64,000 nt of DNA, from NCBI GenBank assembly GCA_900708905.1, contig CAADRB010000085.1, positions 124,001-188,000 of the forward strand, given 5' to 3'. Below are positions 36,701 to 49,560 of the stretch, one piece after another. A model generated the notes under the pieces. The model was given only the letters and a program-made list of their open reading frames with translations. It was not told the DNA's origin and did no database searches. The position numbers and the translations under genes are program-made. The stretch is from Hymenolepis diminuta. Taxonomy: Eukaryota; Platyhelminthes; Cestoda; Cyclophyllidea; Hymenolepididae. How positions within the stretch are numbered: the first letter of the stretch is position 1; the number at the start of each line of letters is the position of its first letter.

Positions 36701-39700
36701 TCCATTTGAATTAAACCTATGATTTCGATAATGAGTATAGATCTATCAATGCAATATTTTATGATTAGAGAGAGGATGGAAATAGAAGGTTTTGGTCATG
36801 AAACCAATACTTCTACAAAGCTTCAGTCACAATCACGGTATCCTTGTCCTTAAAACTTTATTCCCTGAGATTCAAGAGAGGTTTTGGTTGGGAATTTGCT
36901 TTCAAAGCGCGTGGGTAGAAGTTAAAGTAGGTACTGGTGTATATGGGCGAGTTTTTACATTTTTGCAAATATCTTAATTTCGTATTTCAGTTCAGATCAA
37001 ATTCGTCCGATTACAGAAGAAAAGATATCTCCCAGATGACAAATTTAGAAAGTAAGTTTCTGGAGTCACTCATATATTTAGAATTACAGAGTCTTTTGGT
37101 TGGCATATTCCAGGGAGATTTTATCTTCCAATCACCAGGATAGTATTGGCTTTATTCAAATTTATTCTACGCACACCTCCAACGCTCGGATATGTGGATA
37201 TTCCGTTTATTATGTACCCTGTAGGCTGTAGACAGTCTAAATGATATGCTAACGAGCACTTGTATTTCTTTAAAGTTGCGATTTTGCATTGTCATGCTAT
37301 ACCACAATTCAGATATCATAAGTAGAGACCTCGTTAAATAAATTTTTTAAACTCTTTAGAAATTTTAGTTATGGTAGTTGAATTAAGTGAAAACCTGTTG
37401 GTAAGTTTCACCTGATATCATTATGAATGTTTAAAACTGCTTTTACTAATACTTACATGCGTTATTGTGAGGGAACATTCTAATTATTAGTCATGCTTGA
37501 ATGTTACATATTATTGTCCCTAGAACTGAAAGCTGAAAAACAAATATGGTAATTTAAAATTATTTTCGTTAGTTTCGTCAAAATGTCTGATTTTATATGC
37601 ATTTAAGTAGTAACTAAATAGTAAAATGCAGTATTAGAATATATGGAGGCAAGCTATTTTGTCACTATGGAATAAAATCTTGCTTTAATTTAATTTTAGA
37701 TGTGCATTGAGGTAGAGCTATTTAAATTTATTTTTTATAATATTTTTTTCCACTATCAAATATCACTGAAAAATTTATTATTGTCAGCCGGATGTTCTTG
37801 TACTTTGTCCATACGTACTTCGCTTGCATTTGGTTTAAATATGAAATTGAGCATATTTCGAAATGATATTTTAATGCATTTAAGATAATAAAACAACTTT
37901 TTGGTCCATCCTATGCAAAATATTTTTCAGTTGCTTATATGTTTGCTCAAATTTTTACATCTGAAATTTTTCGAGCAATCATCCTTATGCTCGTATTTCT
38001 TACACTGTAGTTATCCCTTAATAGGCAAAATACTCTGATTGAGGACTTTTTTTATTGCGGCTAAATCTAATTGTAGAAAAAAAGAAGGAGGTAAGTCAGA
38101 TGAAAATGAAAAAAAATAACTCACTAGAACGGAGTTGAAAGAACTCAGAGAAGGTATTTTTGTCCCAATTTGTCAAACCCAAATGAATGAGGACAGATTC
38201 CAGAGCAGATTTAACAAATGGAAGGATAAACCGCAGCAAAACGCCAAATATTGCAATTACGAGAAATCCAGTCTGAAATATATTTTCATTTCAAATATGA
38301 TTAGTGCTGTGAATACGTAAAAACAGTAAATGCAAAAAAATTCTGATTAAATAAATAGACGTATAAATAAATATATATCGAATTGATTAGAATAAATCAG
38401 GCAGTTATTCCTCAAAGTAAGAAGGTGGCAATATAAACGACCTCTAACAATCTTTATGGCCTACATCTCTATGCTTTTGGTTAGTAAGGTAGAATTTATC
38501 GCGACTGAATAAATGATCACGGAATAACTTTAGCCAATCAATTTGTTCTATGGAGCCAAGAGATTGAATTTTCAAAATAGAAATATAAAACAATAGAACA
38601 AAACAAATTAGATCATTTAAAATTAAAGTCAAGAATGACTCTAAATTTTCGCTTATTTTTATTCCCTTTTATTCGTACTCCTCTATTTTTATCCCTATTT
38701 AATGCACCACATACTTAGTCGTACTTTTATAGATAAATTTTTATGATATTTTACCATGTCGTGACAAATATGGGGAAAAATGATGAAGAATATGCGGATT
38801 CAATATGAATATTCCATGAAAATACAGCTGCATCATATTTATTAGTTTATTTCTAAAAACATAACTCCTATATTTGTATTCGTTACAATTTACCTAATGG
38901 TTTGAATGAGCGCACTTTACAGTTTACCATTGATCAATATTATCCAGTACGATTGAATGTGGTAACTGCTGTGTTACCAGGACATGTGCTTTTCTTTATT
39001 GCGATATCCAAATCGTTTAATAAATTGTCCAATCCAATACCACTCTTTATTTTTGACAATTTTTGTGACAGATTATTTCAAATTTATCAAATAAACTACA
39101 TACTTGGGTTATAATTCCCTTTACAATCATAAAAGTTAGTGTAAGATAAACCCATTCCCAAGAAATTATTAACAAAGTATAATGTTAATCGTGAGGAATG
39201 TTTATGGCTAACCGAATATCAAAATTTAAACAGTCCGTAAATAGTTGTAAATTTGGGCTAATTTTTAAGCAACAATCAAATCACACCTCATCAACAAGCA
39301 CTGATTTCCATTTCGTAATCTTTTTACTCAAACTGGTAGTACACTTTACTCTAATTTTTACCTTAAAGCAAACCATCTTAAAATCAAACATCGAGAAGTT
39401 TGTCGCCTTATCATGATGAATGAATTTCAAATGTCAACTTTTGTTCACATGACTGCGAACTTTAGCACGCTGTTAAGTACTTTGTCGGAATTTATGAAAT
39501 CTACTGTAATTGTACTGTTAATATTGTTTTGGTAGCATTTGTCTGGATAATCCAGATATAAAGTTTATGAATGCAATCTTTGTCAAATGGAAACAACCTA
39601 GCAATCTTATATTTATGAAATTTCTTATTATTACATTAACTTGAGGGTTTTATTAGTCAAATTGAAAAATGCCATTAAATTTTGAGTCTGTTTATATTAA

Positions 39701-41165
39701 AATGTTTTATTTTGGCATTTTGTAACAATTGCACGATGCTAAAACTGTTCAGCAAAGCAGAAGAAATAGAAGAAGAGAAGAAAAAATTCTCTTATTTGCT
39801 TAAAGAAAATTATTTGGAAATCTTTTCAATTTAATTAATACATTGTCCGACTTTTATTACTGAATTCAATGCTAGTAGATTTGGATACCCGAATGGAAAG
39901 AGGGCTAATAGCCGATTCACCTATTTATCATTTGTCACGTCAGCAGGAAAAATAACACATTTCTGGGTATATTTTCCTGCTCCATGTGATTAGCAAGAGA
40001 ACAGTAGTAATTTTTGCAATTAATTAATGCTAGGTAGCATTCTTGTACGCTTTCCATTCCTAAAGAATTTTAGAATTACCTGACTGCAAAAATGCATGTT
40101 AATGGAAAAATTCATTTCAAAGATTCTATTAGCTAACGTCAAAAGCGCTTAGCATCCATACTAACTAATATCAGACCAAACGATTAAAGCAAATAATAAC
40201 TTATCAATAAACGAAACTTTCAAATTTGTCTATCCTTTTTTTTCATACTATTACAATTCTGGAGTTCATCACACTTATTTAATGATAATTTTATTATTTC
40301 ATTAAGTATCTATAAAATATTAAAGATAAGAATAGTAACAATCATGACTACTTAGTGTTGTGTAGGGACTTAGTTTTCCTGAGTAATCGCCCTCTTCCAA
40401 AAAATGTAACAAATATACGTGTCACGCTAAAAATTCAGTGTGTTATGAAATTTTATTTGACTGTTTATTTTGATATTTTTGTCTGATTTAAATTGTTAAT
40501 AATTTATATATATATATATATATATACATATACATATGTATCTTTTATCACTTGTTGGAATTTCTGTTAACCTAGTTCAGTTGCTTCTCGCATTTAAAAA
40601 GCGTAAAAATTTCTGCATTAACGTGACTGCTGTTTAACTATAAAGTGGTGCTATCAATTTAATTTTAAACTACGAAATTTTTGAATACATCTTCTTCTAA
40701 TGACAAACCAATTAGATCCGATTTGTGGAATTCTCAATAATGAAGAAGTTAGCGAATGTAATGCTTGATTTATTTAAATTGATATTCGGTACAGTCAGCC
40801 TCAAAATGTTGTAAATAATATGCTTTAAATGAACGTAAGTTTTGTCCATCTTGCCGAAGTAAGCTGCATTAATAACTTTATAATTAAATTGGAATATCTT
40901 TATCAAAGTAAGTATGAAGCATTATTAGATGTTTGCATTAATTAAATTTTAAAATTAGTGTGTTTATATCGGTGATTGCCTCTGTATTTCCTCCCTTGAA
41001 TATATATGCATATATATTTTTAATTGCATCTATTAAACTAACGAATACTTCTTCTTTTATTAACCACACTTAACAAAATATATAATTCTGTGCTTCTCTT
41101 ACCCCGAGAATTGTGTTTATGATAACAATAATGCATGTGAAAATCCCTGCTGGTCCGCAGCACAT
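33711..41165 (-). CDS. Tetraspanin B, complete, 261 aa, eight coding exons
   Basis: Second tetraspanin of the window, a four-pass membrane protein expected at the cell surface or tegument. Coding exons (minus strand): 41165-41103, 38272-38125, 36572-36469, 34455-34381, 34307-34209, 34145-34079, 34011-33848, 33776-33711. Phases are 0,1,0,0,0,1,0, the same as in tetraspanin A. The start is MCCGPAGIFTC, with TM1 completed in exon 2 by TGFLVIAIFGVLL; TM2 is in exon 3, TM3 is the 25-residue exon 4 (YAAILGIMVFLEG), and TM4 spans exons 7 and 8. The large loop has CCG at 169-171 and a second CCG at 192-194, plus Cys 188, 201, 203 and 214. The tail ends RLCRCE. The first three introns are 2.8, 1.6 and 2.0 kb; the last four are 63-73 bp. 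No sequon or partner can be claimed. Divergence from tetraspanin A is large outside the fold. Confidence 0.92.
36110..36310 (+). repeat. Dispersed pyrimidine-rich repeat inside tetraspanin B intron
   Basis: Lies in the third intron of tetraspanin B. Its CT-rich block and the following GTTAAATACATG and GGATTAGAGCTAT boxes match the copy near 26640-26830. No coding content. Confidence 0.4.
38273..41102 (-). other. First coding intron of tetraspanin B, 2.8 kb
   Basis: Begins with donor GTAAGAG and ends with acceptor TATTTCAG. The interior is AT-rich, with a TA microsatellite at 40505-40541. Plus-strand frames at 38902-39114 and 39198-39416 have no exon features. I see no nested gene. Confidence 0.7.
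40505..40541. repeat. TA microsatellite
   Basis: About eleven uninterrupted TA units followed by CATA variants. Likely length-polymorphic. Confidence 0.9.
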
Positions 41166-42113
41166 TTGTGTCACTGCAAAGGAAAAAGAAGGTCTGCATT
41201 AAAAGGACTCTGTAGTTGATTTGCGAAGCCAGATAGTTATTTTTTTCTAATCACTCCTGTTACTAAAAACTGTTTGAGGATTGTTGTGAAAGGTCGTCAA
41301 TAGGCAAATAAAGCACAAAAAGAATGTGATTTTTATTTGGTTATCAAACGATTGCCACATAACCTAATATTTATCGAATTGTTGTATATGACGGCTCTCA
41401 ATGTGCTTATAATTAGAAAGTAGAGGGACAATTAATTAATTAGAATTTTAAAATTTCATCTATTTAAGTGTATCACAAGCAGAAATAAAACATTTTATTA
41501 ACAGATTTTAAAAATAATCCATAAATATTTTGAACTCCCCAGAAAATGAATCTAAAGATTTATAATTATTTTTAAAACAACTTTTCCTAAGACAGCCAAC
41601 TTAATAATTTTATAATTATACCTCCATAAACACGAAAGTTTAATTGCATTTATACTGAAAACGTAGACTTCTTTAAGAGAGCAAATAAAATTAATTATTT
41701 ATAAATTAAAATAATGACAAATTTAGAATTAGAAAATTAGGCATTTGGATTAAGATGAAGATAAATGGGATACCAAAATTTGACTAAACGAAGTTATATT
41801 CGTCTTAAAAAATTATCATAAATTCTGTAGTATTTTTATTGGTAAATTAATTTTTGCCCATAATTTTCAATATCCAGTAGGTGACGTTCTCCTTGGATAT
41901 ATAAATTCATTTGTAAAATAAAGTTCATAATAACATAATGCCCTTATTTAATAAAAAGTTAAACTTTTTTAACGATTGGATTCTAAACTTAAAGCTGTCA
42001 TATTTTATATATGCAGAGGTTAACAATATAATAAAAATTTTAAATAAATTATACAGTTTTAATGATATTTCATAGTTCAAATTAATATTTCGACAGTAAA
42101 CGATTGCACTTAC

Positions 42114-42180
42114 CTTGGAGTTTCTCCCGAATCGAACATATAACACATACAAATCCTATTTTGTGGTTTGCCACGCTAAA
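42114..42180 (-). other. Possible 5' untranslated exon of tetraspanin B
   Basis: On the minus strand the stretch ending GAGAAACTCCAAG is followed by an excellent donor GTAAGTGC (exon end 42114). It would splice over 940 bp to the acceptor CCTTTGCAG at 41174, eight bases before the tetraspanin B ATG. The upstream limit is unknown. Alternatively the acceptor at 41174 receives a trans-spliced leader and this donor is chance. Confidence 0.4.
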
Positions 42181-43777
42181 GATAGACAACCACCTGCCTA
42201 CAGTAGGACGAACCAATTAAAGTGAGGTATTTCAAAGTGACCAATCAGAAGCCCTCTGTTAGCAATCTTGGATTCTCTACAAAGTGCGATGATAGTGTGC
42301 AAATCACTCAGGTTAATATTAGTGATCATATGGATTTGAATATATTTTTTTGTCTTTATTTGAAAAAAATAAGCGGAATGTTTGTCATTTAATAGGACAA
42401 TGTTAAAATACAGAAGATATCTTTATTATAATTTCGTATATAGTTTTTATTACACGGAAAACACCCGAACACAAAGAACCGTGCAACAGCCTAATATAAA
42501 GAGAAGTAAATGGCATTCATTCAGGATTCATTCTATTTGTATATTCACTATTGAGATTATTAGAAATAGAGTCAGAACTTAACTATTAAAAGCAGCAAAT
42601 ACAAAATCCAAGTAATTACAGAACTAGTGACAGTGCTGTGTGATTAATTCAGGGCCTTTCAATAAAAATAATAGTTAAAATGCCAAAGTGATTATTAATT
42701 ATTTCAAAATTGGAAACCTAGAGCTCAGTAGTAGTATTTACGTTTATTTATATCAACAAGACCTGAAAGTAAGGACGAAAGCGTCTGAAAATTATTAAAA
42801 AACAACCAATAGTTTAGGTATAAATTGATAGGGGAAACATGAGCTATGAGCACATCCATTGGGGTTACTGATTAATCAGTGCATTAGCCGACATTGGAAA
42901 GAGTTCGATGAATATGCATCACAGGGGACCTGAGGGGTAACAAAATGGTGGGCTGTCACAGAGTAAGCTAATTCAGACCAGGAGAAGTATTTTTTGTAGT
43001 CTAACAAACTGCGACTAAGAGTTTAGTTACTACACGTCTTTACTAAATTAAATTTTAGTATACTATATCAAAAACAATTATTTGGGTAGTCAAGCATGAT
43101 ACATTTCACTACAAGAAGGACAGTCATACTTGGATCACTGTGTTACAAAGCGGATTTTTTCTTGCATGACCAGACACTAAATTCGAAATTCGAGGTATAA
43201 AATACATTTTGCTTCATAAATAAAATCAATTTTATTCAAATAAATTTTCCGCCTTATCAATTAAAATTTATGTCTTTTAGGTTTTAATAACCAAAAGTTG
43301 TCGGGCTTTAAAACAATGAAAATTATAATCTTCTGAACTGATTTGTATTTTATATAAATAACTTTCAGGATTTTTATTATTCATTAATTTTAATGATCGA
43401 TTTTACTGTTTTATAGACTGATATGACTGCATTCTCCCAAGTCTCAAATAACTTCAATTCCATTTTTCATCTTTGGTCGAAAATTTTCTAGTACTTATAA
43501 TCTGAAATACGCAATATGTAGCATTCGACTAGTAATAGTTATTGTTATTATAAGTCTACATTAAATAACATTAAAATAGTTTTTCAAATATTTATTACTG
43601 TCTTTTTAAAAAATATGAAAATTTCAACCATGACAAACCATAGACATATTTTTCAAAGAATATAGAACTTGATTGAATTTTCGAACAAAGCCTGTGCGAC
43701 TCTCATATTTTAATTCATTAATGTGTCCTCGTTCTGTCCATTTTTATGATTTTCTGCTTCAAGTTCTAATATTTCAC

Positions 43778-44347
43778 NNNNNNNNNNNNNNNNNNNNNNN
43801 NNNNNNNNNNNNNNNNNNNNNNNNNNNNNNNNNNNNNNNNNNNNNNNNNNNNNNNNNNNNNNNNNNNNNNNNNNNNNNNNNNNNNNNNNNNNNNNNNNNN
43901 NNNNNNNNNNNNNNNNNNNNNNNNNNNNNNNNNNNNNNNNNNNNNNNNNNNNNNNNNNNNNNNNNNNNNNNNNNNNNNNNNNNNNNNNNNNNNNNNNNNN
44001 NNNNNNNNNNNNNNNNNNNNNNNNNNNNNNNNNNNNNNNNNNNNNNNNNNNNNNNNNNNNNNNNNNNNNNNNNNNNNNNNNNNNNNNNNNNNNNNNNNNN
44101 NNNNNNNNNNNNNNNNNNNNNNNNNNNNNNNNNNNNNNNNNNNNNNNNNNNNNNNNNNNNNNNNNNNNNNNNNNNNNNNNNNNNNNNNNNNNNNNNNNNN
44201 NNNNNNNNNNNNNNNNNNNNNNNNNNNNNNNNNNNNNNNNNNNNNNNNNNNNNNNNNNNNNNNNNNNNNNNNNNNNNNNNNNNNNNNNNNNNNNNNNNNN
44301 NNNNNNNNNNNNNNNNNNNNNNNNNNNNNNNNNNNNNNNNNNNNNNN
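43778..44347. other. Assembly gap, 570 N
   Basis: An unresolved run of N. The apparent 240-codon open frame across it (43673-44395) exists only because N codons contain no stops. Confidence 0.99.
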
Positions 44348-47300
44348 ACCTCTAAAAGTCTCTGCTTTAAAATGAATAGAATTTCTATAAAGTGATGAAT
44401 TTCTCTTAGTATGACAATAAAAGCCAGAAAGAGAGCCTAAAAAATTATCTGTTTATGGTAATCGCCATAATGCGGAAAAAATACATCGCCAGCAGGCATG
44501 CATAAATAAGAGTTGGTTCTATTTTAATTGGCATTTGTAGAAAATATTTTGCAATTTCAGATCACTTATTAGGTTAAGTGTCCATTTATGTGCTATATAC
44601 CTCGGGCAGAGCAGTAATTAAACTTTTATATTGTGAAGTCAGAAAGGCCTGACTAGCTTTATCTTCAAAATATATTACCATAAAAATGCTTGTTCTGGGA
44701 AAAGTCAACATCTCACTGTCATGTCCTAAGTCAACTTGTCTGAAATTAAAATGACCTGTTCCCATCCTTTGTATTACCTATCTGGTTCTCTTAATCGTTT
44801 GCTCCTATTACTCGAAGTGTCCTATGAGCCCGATAGATATGCAAATCCAAATTCAGCTATCCAATGTGAATAAAGTTTCAGGTGGTTTATATTTCGGTAA
44901 TTAACACTAGCTCCTTTCGGTGTAGACACCTTTTCCTAACTTTCTGTTAGAACTGGAGCTACGTCATACAAAGTACGTATTGCAGTTCAGGATACCTTAT
45001 CTGTAAATCTGAGCGTTAATTCATAAAACTTAAACATCTGGGCATTTCAAAGTAAACTTTGAGCGAATATGAATACCTTATTGCTCACATAATTTAAACA
45101 AAGTATGGGTATTGACTTGACTGCATCGAATGCGATATTTATCCCCCATCCCCCCGCTTCTCCCCACCCCCATTTCAAAACTTATTCGATGTTCCTCTTA
45201 TTCAAACGCTTTCCCATAAATAAAACTTGCTAACTTTTATACTGACTCGTCGTTTTGCATATTACTTAATAAATTTTTCAAATTTTTACTGATTTTTGTT
45301 ATATCAGTTAAATAAGTGTCCTTTGTGAGAACCATATTTCTTTGATAGACAAATTATTGTTAACGATGACACTGGATGCTACATATGCGAAAAGAATCAG
45401 CAGATCAGCATTACAATATTTCTGACAAAAGACATGGGAGATTATTATTTTGGGAAGCAAGCAGATAGCAATTGCCAGAATTTTATTTTCAAGAAATATC
45501 ATGCGGTCTCCAGGTAGCTGGATTAGAGGCGCATGCAAATATGCCGTCTTATATTTTGTAATTTAATTTTGCATTTCTTTGATATTTAAGTTACTCTCAG
45601 ACTACCTTTCGTAGATGAATTTCGACCACTAATGTGATTAATTATTAATCAAGCTGGTTTTGGCAGTTGCTTGATATCTGTAAGAAGACAATCTGAAATT
45701 TGTTAAATGAATTCCAATAATATTTGATTTCAATCGATTCTGATTAAGATGTTCATTACAAACAATATATGAATGAGACCCCAGTAATTAGTTCAGAAGC
45801 ACGTGAGTGTATGTAAGAAATTATTCATCTAATGCAATTATTCGTCTTAGAAAGTAAAAACTGAAATCCCCATTATGTTAGTGAGCAACTAGGAAGCATT
45901 AACGATTAGCTTATCGGGTTTCAAATAAGCCAAGCGGCTACAAGAACGATCTATTAAGTATAATAAAAAATCCGTAACTGCACTATATATGATACAAATG
46001 CATATATGTTTATTTTATCTAATAGACACTGGATTTGTAAATCGGACAATCAGTTATTTTTTCTAAATATATATGATGTAAAAATATTTAAATGACTGAA
46101 CTCCGACACAAATCCGATACCATTTGCCAAAGTCGTTTCCACCAAACAATTGTCGAATGGGGAATTCTACTGTTGAAAAGGAAAAAGGATGAAATTGTAT
46201 GAAACGTGGATTTTTCTTAAAACTCACCTTCGTTCGAAGGTGCAATGTTTATTCACTTAATTATTTATCTATCAAATCAATTGCATTTACAGAGAGTGTA
46301 AACATTTTCATGCAATATAAAGCACTGCATCTAACTTTGCATGATAAAATCCCACCAGACCTAGAACTTTGGACCGAAAAGCTAACATTCTCAACTGCAT
46401 TTAGCTACGAAAATCTGGTACTTTCTCATTTTAATAAACTATTGTAAACATGAATTTAAGAAGGCCTTCCTTCAAATGTAAACAAAACGATAGGTGGCTC
46501 AATTTTTTACAAATACAGTTTTAGCGTTCAGGCTTTGTTAGGCATTGACAAGCGCGTTGAATTTATGCAAATTGAGGCACATTGGTTGTATTCAATGGAA
46601 ACGATCTTTTTTTTTAAAAATTAAATATCAACCTGAATGAAGGTTATTTCTTAGGAATTTTATCTCTAGATATATGAATAATTAAACGTTGGAGTTGGAA
46701 TCCTTAAAAGTGGAAAGCATTATAATATTAAAATTTTGTCGTTCTTGATATTAGGGATGAAAGCCAATAGCGAAAATTCAACTTGCTTAGAATTTCAATG
46801 TTTTCAAATGGTATTGATTTATTTTTAAGTACATTTTGTATATTTTCTCATTTGATTATATTATAAGAAAGTTTTGACAACTACTGACCTCTTACCTGAT
46901 TAATTATGAATAATAAGATCAAACTACCTCATTCATTTTAGTAGAGTTATAGCGCATATGCTTAGCACTCAATATCACTAACTGAAAGGTGCTCACTATT
47001 AAGCTCGTCTTACTAAAATTGTCATTACTAAATCTCAATCCGAGACCGCTGTGTGATTCATTTGAGAGGGAGGGAAGAAATGCACATGCTCTGCAAATTC
47101 AGTTAAGGAGGGTTACATTCACACAGTCTTAAGAGGCCACTGATTGACCAATGGGATAATTTTAGGACAGAATTTGTGTTTCAAATTTAGGGTGAGTTAA
47201 CAAAGAGATTGTCAAATCGAGAGACCATCACAAACGAAATGGACGACACTTCGTATAAAATTGGTGATGTTTTAAAATGTAACATCTGCACATTGCCGAG

Positions 47301-49224
47301 AATTTACAAAATATTACTTCTATTCAATTGTTTCGGCATCCTGTACGTTTGAATTCAAATTGGGCAGAATATATTAAAGTCTGAAAAAATAAAAATCAAT
47401 AATTACTTATCGGTAAAAGAAATCAATATGGAACTCTTGTACTGTATTATTACCTTCAATATTGTTTTCACTGCATTTCAATTTATAATCATATGAAGAT
47501 GGATTTAATAACGTATTGTAATCAGATTAAGAATGAATGAAACAGAAGAAACATCGCACAGTAAGAAAAAGTAGGTAATTTAAATCGTTTGGAAACATGC
47601 AAACACGGGGAGTATTAGTTGGTCGTCTAAGACTGAAAAAGAGGGAAACTAAGCAGATAATAAGAGAATTCAAACTCTCGGCCCGAAATTCCGTTCACTT
47701 TTATAATTAAAAAAAGACATTTTGCTCTATTAAATTTAAATGTCCTTATACTTCACTATCTAACTCTACAGTTCCTAAAAAATTAATAACACTGGCTGAT
47801 AATGTTGTCTAAATAACTTTGTCTATTCAGATAAGAATCTTTTTACTTTGCTTTCTAATTTCATTAATTTTGCAATCAAATAGGGAACATTTTAGATACA
47901 ATGCAAAGGAAAGTGGTACTGACGAACTAAAGATAAAACTTTTGACGAAAAGGCAAGATGATTTATCGGTAACATTAACAGACGTAGAACACTTTAGAAA
48001 ACAGCATTCTATTTGCGAAAGAAATTATGCTATTTAATGGAAGGCCTATTTTGATTGATGGATCTTGATTTCTAAACGGTAAATTCCTCCATGCACTTAA
48101 TTTCATTATTCAATATTAGGACAGTTATAATATCTACGTCTAAAGTCACCCACTTAGGAAAGAAGTGAATTTTAAACAACCGCTATGTATACGCAGTAGT
48201 AGTAAAAAATCTACAATTATATTAATCAGTGTAACTGTTTGGGCTTAAATACGTACAACTAATACTTGTATCACGATTTAATTATCGACTATAATCTGCA
48301 CTTACATACCAAAAAAACTCTGTGATAAAAGCATTCATAAGTGTGAGGAAATCTTAAATTTCACTGTTTGTATTCTCTCTATTATACACTCCATATTGCT
48401 CATGATACATAAAAAAATTTTATTAAGAATACACATATAACATCGAAGAATAGTAATGACTGACCAATCGTGGAAAGTTGGGGAGTCGAACAGAAGTATA
48501 GGACAGAATAAAGATATATTATGTTTCATTTGCAAATTCTGATGTTTATTTCATTGTGTTATGTAATAATAGTCTAAACTACAAAATCTAGTACATGATT
48601 TGGGAGTGAGTATTTGTAATATTCAGAGCAAAATTTAGTCGTCGCCATATGGACAAATATCACTCCTCTAATTGTCAAGTTGTTTATAAAGATAAAATAA
48701 TTAGTGAACTTTTATTAATCAAATGGACGAATGCCCTGTTGACAGCCATGTATTCCATTTAGAAAAGGTTTATCAATTTCATGCCCATATTTCCCTGTCC
48801 GAGAACAATGAATCTATCATTGGCGTATTTCCAAAGTCAGCAAGTACTCTATCCATGAACGTTGGCCGATGGATATATTTTATGGTACAGATGACCTGCA
48901 ACCAATATAAATTCAGGGAATTAGGATGATGACGTCTGCACTTCCTTCGTATTAACAAAAAATGGACATAAACGTTTTGGTTAATTGTTAAGATTTAAAC
49001 TATCACCAGTCTATAATATAATTTATTTCCCTTAAATGTTAAATTAGACCAATAGAGGCAAAATTCGTACAGCCCTCTATAATTTCATAGAAATCATCTG
49101 AAATTTAACACTTTTTCTCTTGAAATAGTCAAAATATATATCCGTATTGAAAGTTATTTTTGCGACAGCGATATCAGTCTCCTTTGAATCATTACAATTT
49201 CTTTGAATGCATATATATGTTGAA

Positions 49225-49560
49225 GAAATTGCTGCTGACATCTACTTGCTCTTGGTTGTAAAATGGTACAAATAAATCGAGGTAGCATTACTAACAACGG
49301 AAATAAGTCAACCGGTCAACGGCCTCTGAATATAGTAGACAAATCTCAATATGAATCTGGGAGTCGAATGATGATCCTAGAATTCCCCCCATTTTTTTAA
49401 ATTTTAACCACTTAATGCTCCCGAATTCAAATAAAGTAAGATTTGCGATGTTCTGACTTCACTACCCGTCTAACTTTTAACTCTTCCCACTTCATATTCA
49501 ATTTGACTTGCATGTTATTCCGATATTTCTCCATAATTAAAACTCGTAAAAGCTTTTTTT
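49225..49560 (+). repeat. Dispersed repeat, copy 2
   Basis: Partner of 25470-25830, same orientation and order of boxes, including AATAAATCGAGG, CAACCGGTCAACG, TTAATGCTCCC and GCGATGTTCTGACTTC. It suggests an unnamed old interspersed family of at least 340 bp. Confidence 0.55.

Noticed and set aside
43673..44395. 240-codon open frame
   Set aside because: It crosses the run of N, which contains no stops; not evidence of coding.
46063..46245. Possible exon with peptide EFPIRQLFGGNDFGKWY
   Set aside because: An acceptor-like AG exists but no proper donor follows, and no neighbour exon joins it.
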